Below, piece after piece: positions 19,144 to 27,472 of a stretch of DNA of 64,000 nucleotides. The translations under genes were made by a program, and so were the position numbers. The notes beneath the pieces were generated by a model. It did no database searches. It saw only the letters and a program-made list of their open reading frames with translations, and had not been told where the DNA came from. Within the stretch, counting starts at the first letter, position 1. Every line of letters begins with the position of its first letter. Origin of the DNA: an uncultured Phascolarctobacterium sp. (GTDB lineage: Bacteria; Bacillota; Negativicutes; Acidaminococcales; Acidaminococcaceae); assembly GCA_905200645.1 (NCBI GenBank), contig CAJKLD010000007.1, positions 1 to 64,000 on the forward strand. Reading direction: 5' to 3'.

Positions 19144-19174
19144 AGGACTTAGTTCGTATTGCGGACTAAGTCCT
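19144..19174 (+). repeat. Strong hairpin between thrC and larB
   Basis: AGGACTTAGT (19144-19153) and ACTAAGTCCT (19165-19174) are perfect inverted arms, extendable by two more pairs (one G-U). There is no T-run after it, so it is not a classical intrinsic terminator. It sits 10 bases before the larB ribosome site and could be an operator, a processing site or a leader element. Confidence 0.6.
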
Positions 19175-19196
19175 TGCTATAAAGGGAGGAATTTAA

Positions 19197-19943
19197 GTGG
19201 ACACTAGAAGCGTACTGGAGGGTGTACAGCATGGCACGCTTTCCGTAGCGGAGGCTGAACAGTATTTTGCCCGCAAAGCCTATGAGGATATGGGTTATGC
19301 TAAGTTGGATACTTATAGAGAAATTCGCTCGGGCTTTCCGGAAGTTGTTTATTGTCCTAATAAGCCGGACGCTTATTTGCAGGCGATTTATCAAAGGCTT
19401 TTTGCCGAGAACGGGGAAGTTTATGGCACACGCGCTACGGCGGCGCAATATGAATTAGTACGCCAAGTTTTGCCGGATGTTGTTTATGACCATGTGGGAA
19501 AAACTTTGAAACTAGAGAAAGCAGATAAAAAATACGAAGGTTTGGTTGCTGTTTGTACGGCCGGTACGGCGGATGTGTCCGTAGCCGAGGAAGCAGCGCA
19601 GACGGCAGAATTTTTTGGCTCTAAAGTAGAGCGCTGTTATGATGTCGGCGTCAGCGGTCTGCACAGATTATTAGATAAAGTAGATGATTTGCAAAAGGCT
19701 AACTGTATCGTTGCTGTAGCAGGTATGGAAGGAGCGTTGGCCAGCGTTATCGGCGGCTTAGTTCGCAGCCCGGTTATTGCTGTACCTACAAGCGTTGGCT
19801 ATGGCGCCAGCTTTCATGGCGTATCTGCTTTGCTGACAATGATAAATTCCTGCGCTAACTGTGTATCAGTGGTTAATATAGATAATGGCTATGGCGCAGG
19901 CTACATTGCTACGCAAATTAACCGCTTGGCGGTGCGTGGCTGA
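19197..19943 (+). CDS. larB: LarB, nickel-pincer cofactor biosynthesis (carboxylase/hydrolase)
   Basis: LarB carboxylates the pyridinium ring of nicotinic acid adenine dinucleotide and hydrolyses it, the first step to the nickel-pincer nucleotide used by lactate racemase and related enzymes. The 248-residue protein has a family-specific N-terminal part (residues 1-110, with KLDTYREIRSGFPEVVYC) and a C-terminal PurE-like domain (VAVCTAGTADVSVAEEA, VAVAGMEGALASVIGGL). It starts with GTG after GGGAGGA. larE and larC follow in the same direction with short gaps. No larA is present in the window. Confidence 0.93.
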   Translation: MDTRSVLEGVQHGTLSVAEAEQYFARKAYEDMGYAKLDTYREIRSGFPEVVYCPNKPDAYLQAIYQRLFAENGEVYGTRATAAQYELVRQVLPDVVYDHVGKTLKLEKADKKYEGLVAVCTAGTADVSVAEEAAQTAEFFGSKVERCYDVGVSGLHRLLDKVDDLQKANCIVAVAGMEGALASVIGGLVRSPVIAVPTSVGYGASFHGVSALLTMINSCANCVSVVNIDNGYGAGYIATQINRLAVRG

Positions 19944-19976
19944 CAAGCTTAATGCAAAGGAAACGAGGCATATTTG

Positions 19977-20786
19977 ATGCGGAATTTAGAGACAAAATAT
20001 GCGAAGCTAATTGAAAATTTGCAAAAGCTGGATAAAGTGCTAGTTGCTTTTAGCGGCGGTGTTGATTCTACGCTTTTGCTTTATGCCGCTAAGGAAGCAT
20101 TAGGCAAAAATGTTTTGGCAGTAACAGCTTGCTCTCCTTTGATTCCGGAACGAGATGTGCGTGAGAGTGCAGAATTTTGCCAGCAATTGGGTATCGGGCA
20201 GATAGGTTTTACTTTTAATCCAATGTCTGTGCCGGAATTTGCAGAAAATCAGCCTCATCGCTGTTATATCTGCAAGAAAAATTTGTTCACTAGTTTTCTG
20301 CATCTAGCCGAAGAAAACGGAGCAGTGCTGTGTGAAGGCTCTAATTTAGATGATTTACATGATTACCGGCCGGGGCTAAAGGCGTTGGCAGAGCTGAAGG
20401 TGCATAGTCCTTTGCGCGAGGAGCAGCTTACGAAGGCGGAAATACGTTGTTTATCTAAAAAATTTGCTTTACCAACTTGGGATAAACCGTCTTTTGCCTG
20501 CTTAGCTTCACGCTTTGCTTATGGTGAAAAAATTACGATAGAGAAGCTAAAGGCCGTAGATAGAGCGGAACAGCTGCTTTTTACTTTAGGCTTTAAACAA
20601 TTTCGCGTGCGAGTACACGGAGAACTGGCGCGCATTGAGGTTTTACCGGAACATCTTGCTTTAGCTACTACGGTACCAATTCGCAGGGAAATTTATTGTA
20701 AATTCCAAGAATACGGCTTTCGTTATGTAACTTTGGATCTTCTAGGCTATCGCACAGGCAGTATGAATGAAATATTAAAGCAGTAG
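19977..20786 (+). CDS. larE: LarE, ATP-dependent sacrificial sulfur transferase
   Basis: LarE adenylates the LarB product and donates sulfur to make the pincer thioacid/thioamide. The 269-residue protein has the PP-loop signature VAFSGGVDST near residue 28, the RCYICKK segment, and SFACLASRFAYG, where the cysteine matches the sulfur-donor position of known LarE proteins (my alignment by eye). The ATG at 19977 is preferred over the TTG one codon before because ACGAGG then has normal spacing. It lies between larB and larC, consistent with one pathway. Confidence 0.92.
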   Translation: MRNLETKYAKLIENLQKLDKVLVAFSGGVDSTLLLYAAKEALGKNVLAVTACSPLIPERDVRESAEFCQQLGIGQIGFTFNPMSVPEFAENQPHRCYICKKNLFTSFLHLAEENGAVLCEGSNLDDLHDYRPGLKALAELKVHSPLREEQLTKAEIRCLSKKFALPTWDKPSFACLASRFAYGEKITIEKLKAVDRAEQLLFTLGFKQFRVRVHGELARIEVLPEHLALATTVPIRREIYCKFQEYGFRYVTLDLLGYRTGSMNEILKQ

Positions 20787-20817
20787 ACAAAATGCTTTAT
20801 AAGGAGGGAATAAATTT

Positions 20818-22251
20818 ATGAAAGCTTTATATTTAGAATGTAACGCAGGTATCAGCGGAGATATGCTGGTTGCTGCTTTACTTGATTTAGGAGCTGACCG
20901 CAGCGCGTTGGATGAAGCCTTGTCCAGTATACCTGCCAATGGCTTTATGTATAATATCAGCCGCGTAAAAAAAGCAGGAGTGGACTGCTGTGATTTTGAT
21001 GTACAGCTAGACGAAGAACACGAAAATCATGATCATGATATGGCTTATCTGCATGGAATGAACGATCATGTGCAAGTACACCACCATCCTCACGAGCATT
21101 GTCATGAGCAACAACAAGAACATTTCGATGAGACTATACATAGTCATGATTATGAGCACCGGCATGACCAGTATTGCGAAGAACACTATCATGAACATCG
21201 CGATGAAACAGTGCATAGTCACAGCAACGAACATTGTCACGAGCATAATCATGTATTCTACGAACATCATCATAAACATGAACACCGCGGCTTGCACGAG
21301 GTTATGGAAATTATTAAGCATGTTTCCATGACCGATGCTGCTAAAGCTATGGCAGTTAAAATATTTGATATTATCGCTGAAGCCGAATCTAAAGCTCACG
21401 CTGTGCCGAAAAATGAGGTACATTTTCATGAGGTAGGAGCGATTGATTCCATTGTTGATATTATCGCAATTGCTGTATGTATGGACAGTCTGCACATTAC
21501 AGAGGTAATCGTTCCTGAGTTGTGCGAAGGGCGCGGAACTGTGCGCTGTCAGCACGGCGTACTGCCTGTCCCTGTGCCTGCAGTCGCTAATATTTTGCAA
21601 AAATATCAAATTGCTATGAAGCTTTTGCCTGTTGAAGGAGAATTTGTTACGCCTACAGGAGCAGCTGCCGTTGCTGCATTAAGAACCTGCGCCGAATTGC
21701 CACAAAGCTTTACTATTGCAAGCATTGGTTTAGGTGCAGGTAAACGTAATTATGAGCGTCCCAGTATTTTGCGGGCAATGATTATTGATGATGGAAATAA
21801 AAAAGAGTTTTCCGGTTTACATGTAGATACTGTCTGTAAACTAGAAACTAATATTGACGACTGTACTGGAGAGCTGCTTGGTTACACTATGGAACGCTTG
21901 CTGACTGCCGGCGCATTAGATGTAAGCTATGTGCCTGTTTTTATGAAAAAACAGCGACCTGCCTATGAACTGCAAGTTTTATGTGAGCCGCAAAGTAAAG
22001 AAGCAATGGAAAAAATTATTTTTGCTGAAACCAGCACTATCGGCATTCGCCATACCTTAATGGAGCGTAGTATTTTGCCGCGTTACGAGGAAATAGTACA
22101 GACTATGTATGGCGCAGTTAAGGTAAAAGTGTGTGACCAAGGCCGTGACAGCCGCTACTATGTTGAATACAATAGCGCCGTTGAAGCCGCAGAAAAAAAT
22201 AATGTGCCGCTTATAGAGGTTTATCGTGAAGTTCACGCTTGCTTTGCCTAA
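20818..22251 (+). CDS. larC: LarC, nickel insertion protein with His-rich insert
   Basis: LarC inserts nickel into the pincer nucleotide using CTP. The 477-residue protein is one continuous reading frame, unlike Lactobacillus plantarum, where larC1/larC2 need a programmed frameshift. It begins with the family motif LECNAGISGDMLVAALLDLG and continues with NEVHFHEVGAIDSIVDI and EGEFVTPTGAA. Residues about 68-160 form a histidine-rich insert (31 His in 93 residues) with an internal duplication around DETIHSH and DETVHSH. LarC proteins often have His-rich stretches, but this one is long. It may hold or buffer nickel (inference). The stop is followed by a new promoter, so the lar operon ends here. 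Confidence 0.94.
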   Translation: MKALYLECNAGISGDMLVAALLDLGADRSALDEALSSIPANGFMYNISRVKKAGVDCCDFDVQLDEEHENHDHDMAYLHGMNDHVQVHHHPHEHCHEQQQEHFDETIHSHDYEHRHDQYCEEHYHEHRDETVHSHSNEHCHEHNHVFYEHHHKHEHRGLHEVMEIIKHVSMTDAAKAMAVKIFDIIAEAESKAHAVPKNEVHFHEVGAIDSIVDIIAIAVCMDSLHITEVIVPELCEGRGTVRCQHGVLPVPVPAVANILQKYQIAMKLLPVEGEFVTPTGAAAVAALRTCAELPQSFTIASIGLGAGKRNYERPSILRAMIIDDGNKKEFSGLHVDTVCKLETNIDDCTGELLGYTMERLLTAGALDVSYVPVFMKKQRPAYELQVLCEPQSKEAMEKIIFAETSTIGIRHTLMERSILPRYEEIVQTMYGAVKVKVCDQGRDSRYYVEYNSAVEAAEKNNVPLIEVYREVHACFA

Positions 22252-22315
22252 TTTATTGCCTTAAATATCGAAAATTTTCTTGTGCTGCATATCAGAACAA
22301 CGCAAAAACATAGAA

Positions 22316-22343
22316 TTGACATAAAATTATGCTATAATATTCT
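22316..22343 (+). promoter_or_regulatory. Promoter before the 520-residue unknown gene
   Basis: TTGACA at 22316-22321 and a perfect TATAAT at 22333-22338 are only 11 bases apart. The more likely pairings are TTGACA with TATTCT (22338-22343, 16-base spacer), or TATAAT with a weak upstream -35. It lies about 35-60 bases before the start. Confidence 0.45.
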
Positions 22344-22375
22344 TAGAAAATGATTATACTTACAACGGAGCAATA

Positions 22376-23938
22376 ATGGAAAACATATTTGATTTAGTAA
22401 ATGATTTCTATACACAGGATGAAGAATGGAATAGCGTACTGCGTCAAAGCTATGTAGAAAATTTTTTGCGCGCCAAGTCATGGCAGGGAGCCAGCGAGGA
22501 TGAACTCTTTGAGGCATGGGAAAATATTACTATTTTTTGTATCTATTTAGGCAACTCGGGAACTTTTTTAGGCGATATGACCAAAGATGATTTCATCGAC
22601 TGTCTAAGCTGGTGCACTCGTAATATTTCGGGCTTTGAACTGACGCCTTTCAAAGCAGAAGCTTTTTTGCATACGATTGGCGATTTATATATGCATTTGA
22701 AAAGAAAGCGTATTATTACCAGCGATAAAGCTCCTGTTGAAGCTGAAAAAATACTTTTAGCTGATAAGCAGCTGCGTATTTTAGACCAAGAGGGAAGCTT
22801 GCTGCCTGGTTATGAGCAGTATGGTATTTGTTTGACGCCGGATTTGCCTGCCAAAATTTTTCTGAATATAGGCGAACGCATAGATGCGCTTATGCAGTAT
22901 ATGCACGTTTTCTTTTCGAATGAAAGGTATCAACAAGACTTAGAACGGGCAAATTTTATCTACTCTTATATAAAAATACTGCTGGGCGGAAATTCACAGT
23001 CTGAACAAATTATCAAGGAAGAGCTATCTAATAATTTTTGGAATTACTTTTTCTTTGAATACCGCATGATAGAAAATGATAAAACGCCAATCCAGTATTT
23101 TTATGATGTATTCGGTGAAACTGATTTTAGGCAGCGCGACAAAGTTAACCGAGATATTTTGTACGAGCTTTTGCAAGCAGAGTTTGTTTTTTTTACTGTC
23201 ACAGGCAAAACGGATGAAGGTTTATATAGTTGTGTCAATATTTTTACTAAGGAAGATTATCTTTTGCTGTTGCCATTAGACGAATCTCTGGATATAAAAA
23301 ATATGGTTTTTACAGCACATATTTTTTATAATCAAACGATGATTATGGATTGTATGCAGGGAATATATTTGCCGGGACGCAGGCTGGCGCAGTTTATGCA
23401 AAGCATGCAGCAGGCAAAAAATTTAGCTGCTGTGCGTTTTGGCGGAGAAATGTCATGGAGAGATTTTATTAAAAATTTTCCCATCTTTTCTCGTTACATG
23501 GCTATGCTAGCGGATTCCTTTATCTGGTCGCAAAATATAAGCGCTAAAGCTGATTTGCATCAAAATTATCAGCCGGCGTTGCTGCTTCAGGATGCTGTTG
23601 CGCAAAAAATTGCTGCTTGTATGCGCAAATATTCTTTCAGCTTGTATGATATTACTTTAGCGCAGCAAATGTGGAGCGATTATGTGTCTTGTTCGCAAAA
23701 AGATGTAAATACAATTCTTATGCCGGAAAATTGGGCGGCAGGTATTATTTATGCCTTTGTGCAGACTATTGGCGCCTATTTGTATAAACCGCAGCAAATT
23801 GCACTTATGTGTGGAGGCGTGTCAGTGCAAGCGCTGCTGCGCATTTACGAAGATATCAGCAGAGAGCTTGGTTTAGATGTGCATGATCTGCGTTACCTTA
23901 ATGAGGAAAGCTTGTTTTTCTTATTGTTGATAAAATAA
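22376..23938 (+). CDS. Unrecognised 520-residue protein
   Basis: I do not recognise a named family with confidence. The protein is acidic, without signal peptide or membrane segments, and looks mostly alpha-helical at both ends with a beta-rich middle (about residues 275-345). The last about 100 residues, with MPENWAAGIIYAFVQTIG and then a short helix-turn-helix-like stretch QIALMCGGVSVQALLRIYEDI, resemble the cyclin-like helical DUF6398 domain seen in SEC-C and plasmid-type proteins; that comparison is from memory. The DNA has the same codon style as its neighbours, so it is a resident gene. It has its own promoter and is followed after 13 bases by a zinc-ribbon membrane protein. Confidence 0.6.
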   Translation: MENIFDLVNDFYTQDEEWNSVLRQSYVENFLRAKSWQGASEDELFEAWENITIFCIYLGNSGTFLGDMTKDDFIDCLSWCTRNISGFELTPFKAEAFLHTIGDLYMHLKRKRIITSDKAPVEAEKILLADKQLRILDQEGSLLPGYEQYGICLTPDLPAKIFLNIGERIDALMQYMHVFFSNERYQQDLERANFIYSYIKILLGGNSQSEQIIKEELSNNFWNYFFFEYRMIENDKTPIQYFYDVFGETDFRQRDKVNRDILYELLQAEFVFFTVTGKTDEGLYSCVNIFTKEDYLLLLPLDESLDIKNMVFTAHIFYNQTMIMDCMQGIYLPGRRLAQFMQSMQQAKNLAAVRFGGEMSWRDFIKNFPIFSRYMAMLADSFIWSQNISAKADLHQNYQPALLLQDAVAQKIAACMRKYSFSLYDITLAQQMWSDYVSCSQKDVNTILMPENWAAGIIYAFVQTIGAYLYKPQQIALMCGGVSVQALLRIYEDISRELGLDVHDLRYLNEESLFFLLLIK

Positions 23939-23951
23939 AAGGAGATATTCT

Positions 23952-24356
23952 ATGAAATGTGGTTTTTGTGGACGAGAAGTAGATAAAGGCGTTGTGGAAT
24001 GTCCTTATTGCCATTATCGTTTTGAAGTAGATGCTCAAGTTCTTTCTCCCAATGAGCGCGATACCTTTGAGGGTGTGACGATTGAAGAAGACGGCACAAC
24101 TATTGATAATAAAAATATTAAAGATAATAACAACAGGCAGTATGACGAAAATAGCTATGGTAATAAAAATTATAACGGGCAGAGTAGCCAGAGGCCTAAT
24201 ATTAAAGTGCACAGCTTGGGCTGCGGCAGCAGTATTTTAATGACACTGTTTATTTTAGGCGGAATTTTGGCCTTAGTTTTCTTTTTGCTGCCAACATTTA
24301 TTGTTTTTGCAGCTATTGGCGCTGTGTTAGTTTTTATCCTGCGTTTATTTATGTAA
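23952..24356 (+). CDS. Zinc-ribbon membrane protein, function unknown
   Basis: Small protein of 134 residues. It starts with a two-CxxC zinc ribbon (CGFC at 3-6, CPYC at 17-20), then has an Asn/Asp-rich low-complexity linker (about 50-85) and a C-terminal hydrophobic part that can form one or two membrane spans (about 93-133). The ribosome site AAGGAG is well placed and the gene follows the 520-residue unknown by 13 bases, so the two are probably co-transcribed. No enzymatic motif is seen; such proteins are common and mostly uncharacterised. Confidence 0.7.
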   Translation: MKCGFCGREVDKGVVECPYCHYRFEVDAQVLSPNERDTFEGVTIEEDGTTIDNKNIKDNNNRQYDENSYGNKNYNGQSSQRPNIKVHSLGCGSSILMTLFILGGILALVFFLLPTFIVFAAIGAVLVFILRLFM

Positions 24357-24455
24357 AATTAAAAAAAATATTGTTAAAAAAGAGGATTTTTTGGATTAGT
24401 GGCGAATAATATGCAGGTACACAATGTGTGAAAAATTAAGAGGAGGCATAAAAAT

Positions 24456-26543
24456 ATGCATAGTTACAGCATGGAGCTTGGCGGCAGAACTTTAACTATT
24501 GAAGCCGGCAAGATCGCAAAACAAGCTAATGGCGCTGTATTAGTACGCTATGGCGATACTGCCGTAGTAGTTGCCGTTACCGGCACTAAAACCCCGCGTG
24601 AGGGTGTTGACTTTTTCCCTTTGACTGTTGATTTTGAAGAAAAAATGTACGCCGTAGGTAAAATTCCCGGTGGTTTTATTAAACGTGAAGGTCGTCCCAG
24701 CGAGCAGGCCATTTTAACCAGCCGTCTGATTGATCGTCCTATTCGTCCTATGTTCCCCGACGGCTATCACAACGATGTACAAATCGTTGCTACCGCTGTT
24801 TCCGTTGATCCTGACAACGCTCCCGATATGCCTGCTATGGTAGGCGCATCCTGCGCACTGTCTATTTCGGATATTCCTTTTGAAGGACCTATCGCCGGTG
24901 TGCGCGTTGGCATGATTGACGGTCAATTTATCGTTAATCCTACTGTTGAACAAGCTAAGGTTTCTGAATTGAATTTGGCAGTTGCCGGTACTAAGGACGC
25001 TATTTTGATGGTTGAAGCGGGCGCTCAAGAAGTATCTGAACAAACCATGCTGGATGCAATTTGGTTTGGCCACGGCGTAATTAAAGAATTGGTTGAATTT
25101 CAAGAAAAAATCGTTGCTGAAATCGGTAAAACAAAAATGGAAGTGCCTGTTTATGTTCCGCCTGCTGAATTAGTAAGCGAAATTGAAGAATACGGCGCTC
25201 AAAAATTAAAAGACGCTTTGATGGATGCTAACAAACTGGAGCGCGAAGAAAACGTTGCTAAAGTTAAAGCAGAGATCGCTGAAGTATTCCTAGAGAAATA
25301 TCCTGACAACGATAAAGACGTTGCTTATATTACTCAAAAGCTGGTAAAGAAAATTGTTCGCCGTACTATTTCTGTGGACAAGATTCGTCCTGACGGCCGT
25401 CAATTAGACGAAGTTCGTCCTGTAACCTGCGAAGTAGGTCTGTTGGCTCGTCCTCATGGCAGCTCTTTGTTTACCCGCGGACAAACTCAAATTTTGAATG
25501 TATTGGCACTGGCTCCTCTGCGTGAAGCTCAAATTCTCGATGGCTTGGGAGCAGAAGAAACCAAACGCTATATTCATCACTATAACTTCCCGCCGTATTC
25601 CGTAGGTGAAACTAAACCGCTGCGCAGCCCAGGCCGCCGCGAAATCGGCCATGGGGCTTTGGCAGAACGGGCTTTGAAACCGGTTATTCCTTCTGAAGAA
25701 GATTTTCCCTATGCAATTCGTTTGGTATCCGAGGTTTTGGAATCCAACGGTTCTTCCTCCATGGGCTCCGTATGCGCAAGCACTCTGTCCCTGATGGATG
25801 CAGGCGTACCCATTAAAGCTCCTGTTGCCGGTGTTGCTATGGGTTTGGTTAAAGATGGCGAATACTTTACCATTTTGACAGATATTCAAGGTCTTGAGGA
25901 TGCTTTGGGCGATATGGACTTTAAGGTAGCAGGTACCGAAAAGGGTATCACCGCTATTCAAATGGATATTAAGATTGACGGTATCAACAAAGATATCTTC
26001 ACTCAAGCTTTGGCGCAGGCAAAACGCGGCCGCGAATTTATCATGGGCAAGATGATGGAATGTATCAGCGAACCGCGCAAAGAGCTGTCCAAATACGCCC
26101 CGAAGATTACCACTATTCACGTTGATCCGGATAAAATTGCAAAAGTAATCGGCCCCGGCGGCAAAACCATTAAAAAGATTATTGATGAAACCGGCGCTAA
26201 GATTGATATTGATGATACCGGACGCATTTTCATTGCCGCTATTAACAGCGAATCCGCTAACAAGGCTATTGATTTGATTAACGGTATTACCGCAGAAGCT
26301 GAACCCGGCAAAATCTACACCGGCAAGGTTACTCGTTTGATGAACTTTGGCGCTTTCGTAGAAATTCTGCCCGGCAAGGAAGGCTTGGTACATATTTCTC
26401 AACTTTCTACCGAGCATGTGGACAAGGTAGAGGATGTTGTATCCGTTGGCGACGAAATTGTTGTTAAAGTAACCGAAATCGACAACAAAGGCCGCATTAA
26501 TCTTTCCAGAAAAGCAGTGCTCATGAAAGGCATGCAAAAATAA
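24456..26543 (+). CDS. pnp: Polyribonucleotide nucleotidyltransferase (PNPase)
   Basis: 3'-5' phosphorolytic exoribonuclease of 695 residues. The order is two RNase PH domains separated by a helical linker (PH1 about 1-215, PH2 about 310-540, with [14 protein letters not shown] between), a KH domain with [15 protein letters not shown] (about 555-610) and an S1 domain with [17 protein letters not shown] (about 620-690). The usual partner rpsO is not next to it. Ribosome site AAGAGGAGG. Codon use is strongly biased, as expected for a well expressed gene. Confidence 0.97.
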   Translation: MHSYSMELGGRTLTIEAGKIAKQANGAVLVRYGDTAVVVAVTGTKTPREGVDFFPLTVDFEEKMYAVGKIPGGFIKREGRPSEQAILTSRLIDRPIRPMFPDGYHNDVQIVATAVSVDPDNAPDMPAMVGASCALSISDIPFEGPIAGVRVGMIDGQFIVNPTVEQAKVSELNLAVAGTKDAILMVEAGAQEVSEQTMLDAIWFGHGVIKELVEFQEKIVAEIGKTKMEVPVYVPPAELVSEIEEYGAQKLKDALMDANKLEREENVAKVKAEIAEVFLEKYPDNDKDVAYITQKLVKKIVRRTISVDKIRPDGRQLDEVRPVTCEVGLLARPHGSSLFTRGQTQILNVLALAPLREAQILDGLGAEETKRYIHHYNFPPYSVGETKPLRSPGRREIGHGALAERALKPVIPSEEDFPYAIRLVSEVLESNGSSSMGSVCASTLSLMDAGVPIKAPVAGVAMGLVKDGEYFTILTDIQGLEDALGDMDFKVAGTEKGITAIQMDIKIDGINKDIFTQALAQAKRGREFIMGKMMECISEPRKELSKYAPKITTIHVDPDKIAKVIGPGGKTIKKIIDETGAKIDIDDTGRIFIAAINSESANKAIDLINGITAEAEPGKIYTGKVTRLMNFGAFVEILPGKEGLVHISQLSTEHVDKVEDVVSVGDEIVVKVTEIDNKGRINLSRKAVLMKGMQK

Positions 26544-26553
26544 AAGCTAAATG

Positions 26554-26581
26554 GGCTCCCCAGTTTGGGGAGCCTTTTTTA
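26554..26581 (+). terminator. Terminator after pnp
   Basis: Stem GGCTCCCC/GGGGAGCC with a five-base loop and seven T residues. It ends 17 bases before the dut start, so dut is expressed by read-through or from a weak promoter not seen here. Confidence 0.9.
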
Positions 26582-26598
26582 TAAAAGGAGCAGTTAAA

Positions 26599-27051
26599 AT
26601 GAAAATTCGTGGTTTTGAAAAAATTACTAAATATGCTCAAGTAGATTTTCCTATGCCGGAGCGCAAAACGGAACTGAGCGCAGGCTATGATTTCTGCCTG
26701 CCGGAAGAAGTTATCCTGGAGCCCGGCAAGCTTAAGCTCGTGCCTACCGGTGTAAAAGCTTATATGCAGGCAGGTGAATGGCTGGGTATGCACATCCGCA
26801 GTTCTATGGCGGTTAAAAAACATCTTATGCTTGTAAATAATGTGGGCATTATTGATGCCGATTATTATAATAACGCCGATAACGAAGGTCATATTATGCT
26901 GGCGCTGTTAAATATGGGCGAAGAAGCCGTAACCTTGCCGCGGGGAGAGCGTGTAGCGCAGGGAATTTTTTATAACTATCTGACTGCAGACGGCGACGAA
27001 AAAGTAGCTAAAGCAGTACGCGGCGGCGGTTTTGGCAGCACGAGTAAATAA
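26599..27051 (+). CDS. dut: dUTP diphosphatase
   Basis: Hydrolyses dUTP to dUMP and keeps uracil out of DNA. The protein is 150 residues, the usual size of the trimeric all-beta type. Motifs are visible in order: AGYDFCLPE (motif I), RSSMAVKK (II), NVGIIDADYYNN (III, catalytic Asp), RGERVAQGIF (IV) and RGGGFGSTSK (V). The ATG at 26599 follows AAGGAG; a longer frame would start inside the pnp terminator. The insertion NNADNEGHI after motif III is a little longer than in E. coli. Confidence 0.93.
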   Translation: MKIRGFEKITKYAQVDFPMPERKTELSAGYDFCLPEEVILEPGKLKLVPTGVKAYMQAGEWLGMHIRSSMAVKKHLMLVNNVGIIDADYYNNADNEGHIMLALLNMGEEAVTLPRGERVAQGIFYNYLTADGDEKVAKAVRGGGFGSTSK

Positions 27052-27150
27052 GAATTACAAGCCTAAAATAAATATACTTAAATATGCAAATATGGATTTT
27101 TGTAAAATGTTTACACATCATTTCAATTTAAAAAAATTCTAAGATTTTAT

Positions 27151-27179
27151 TTGACAAAGTCTAATCTGCATAATATAAT
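27151..27179 (+). promoter_or_regulatory. Perfect consensus promoter of the lysine operon
   Basis: TTGACA (27151-27156), exactly 17 bases, TATAAT (27174-27179). Transcription should begin near 27186, just before the riboswitch. Confidence 0.9.
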
Positions 27180-27202
27180 TTTTGCTAATGAACAACCATT
27201 AA

Positions 27203-27355
27203 GATAGAGGCGCGGAAAGCAAAAGTAACTTGTGGAGCGGGAGCTTAGAAGCAAGCGAAAGGGCTAACGCCGAAGTGCAACAGCAGCCGTGCTATTGTGC
27301 TGGGCCGTCAGCGAAAGCTGCCGGACTGTCGCTGAAAAATCAGCGGAGGGCTATC
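27203..27355 (+). promoter_or_regulatory. Lysine riboswitch (L box) aptamer
   Basis: The closing P1 helix is GATAG (27203-27207) with CTATC (27351-27355). Inside are the conserved L-box pieces AGAGGCGC, AAGTAA, GGAGC, GAAAGGGCTAACGCCGAAG, the GGGCCGTCAGC...GCTGCCGGACTGTC arm and GCTGAAAAATCAGCGGAGGG. Lysine binding stabilises P1. The 3' P1 strand CTATCTCA (27351-27358) is exactly complementary to TGAGATAG (27395-27402) in the terminator, so without lysine an antiterminator can form. The genes downstream are dapB, asd, lysC and dapA, exactly the lysine branch. Confidence 0.95.
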
Positions 27356-27388
27356 TCAGGTATGCTTGTAATTGCTGTATAGCATGCT

Positions 27389-27426
27389 AACCGTTGAGAT
27401 AGACTACATCTCAACGGTTTTTCTTT
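27389..27426 (+). terminator. Riboswitch-controlled terminator
   Basis: Perfect arms AACCGTTGAGAT (27389-27400) and ATCTCAACGGTT (27408-27419) followed by a T-rich run. The 5' arm competes with the riboswitch P1 3' strand, giving lysine-dependent termination before dapB. Confidence 0.9.
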
Positions 27427-27472
27427 TAATATGCTAAATTAATTGATAAACCAGGATAAGGAGTGATTTTTT

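Noticed and set aside
21007..21609. A 200-residue, methionine-rich reading frame on the minus strand inside larC.
   Set aside because: It is the antisense of the His-rich insert (CAT read as ATG); it has no ribosome site and no family features.
25404..26537. A long minus-strand frame of 377 codons inside pnp.
   Set aside because: It is a shadow of a strongly codon-biased gene; the antisense protein has no recognisable domain.
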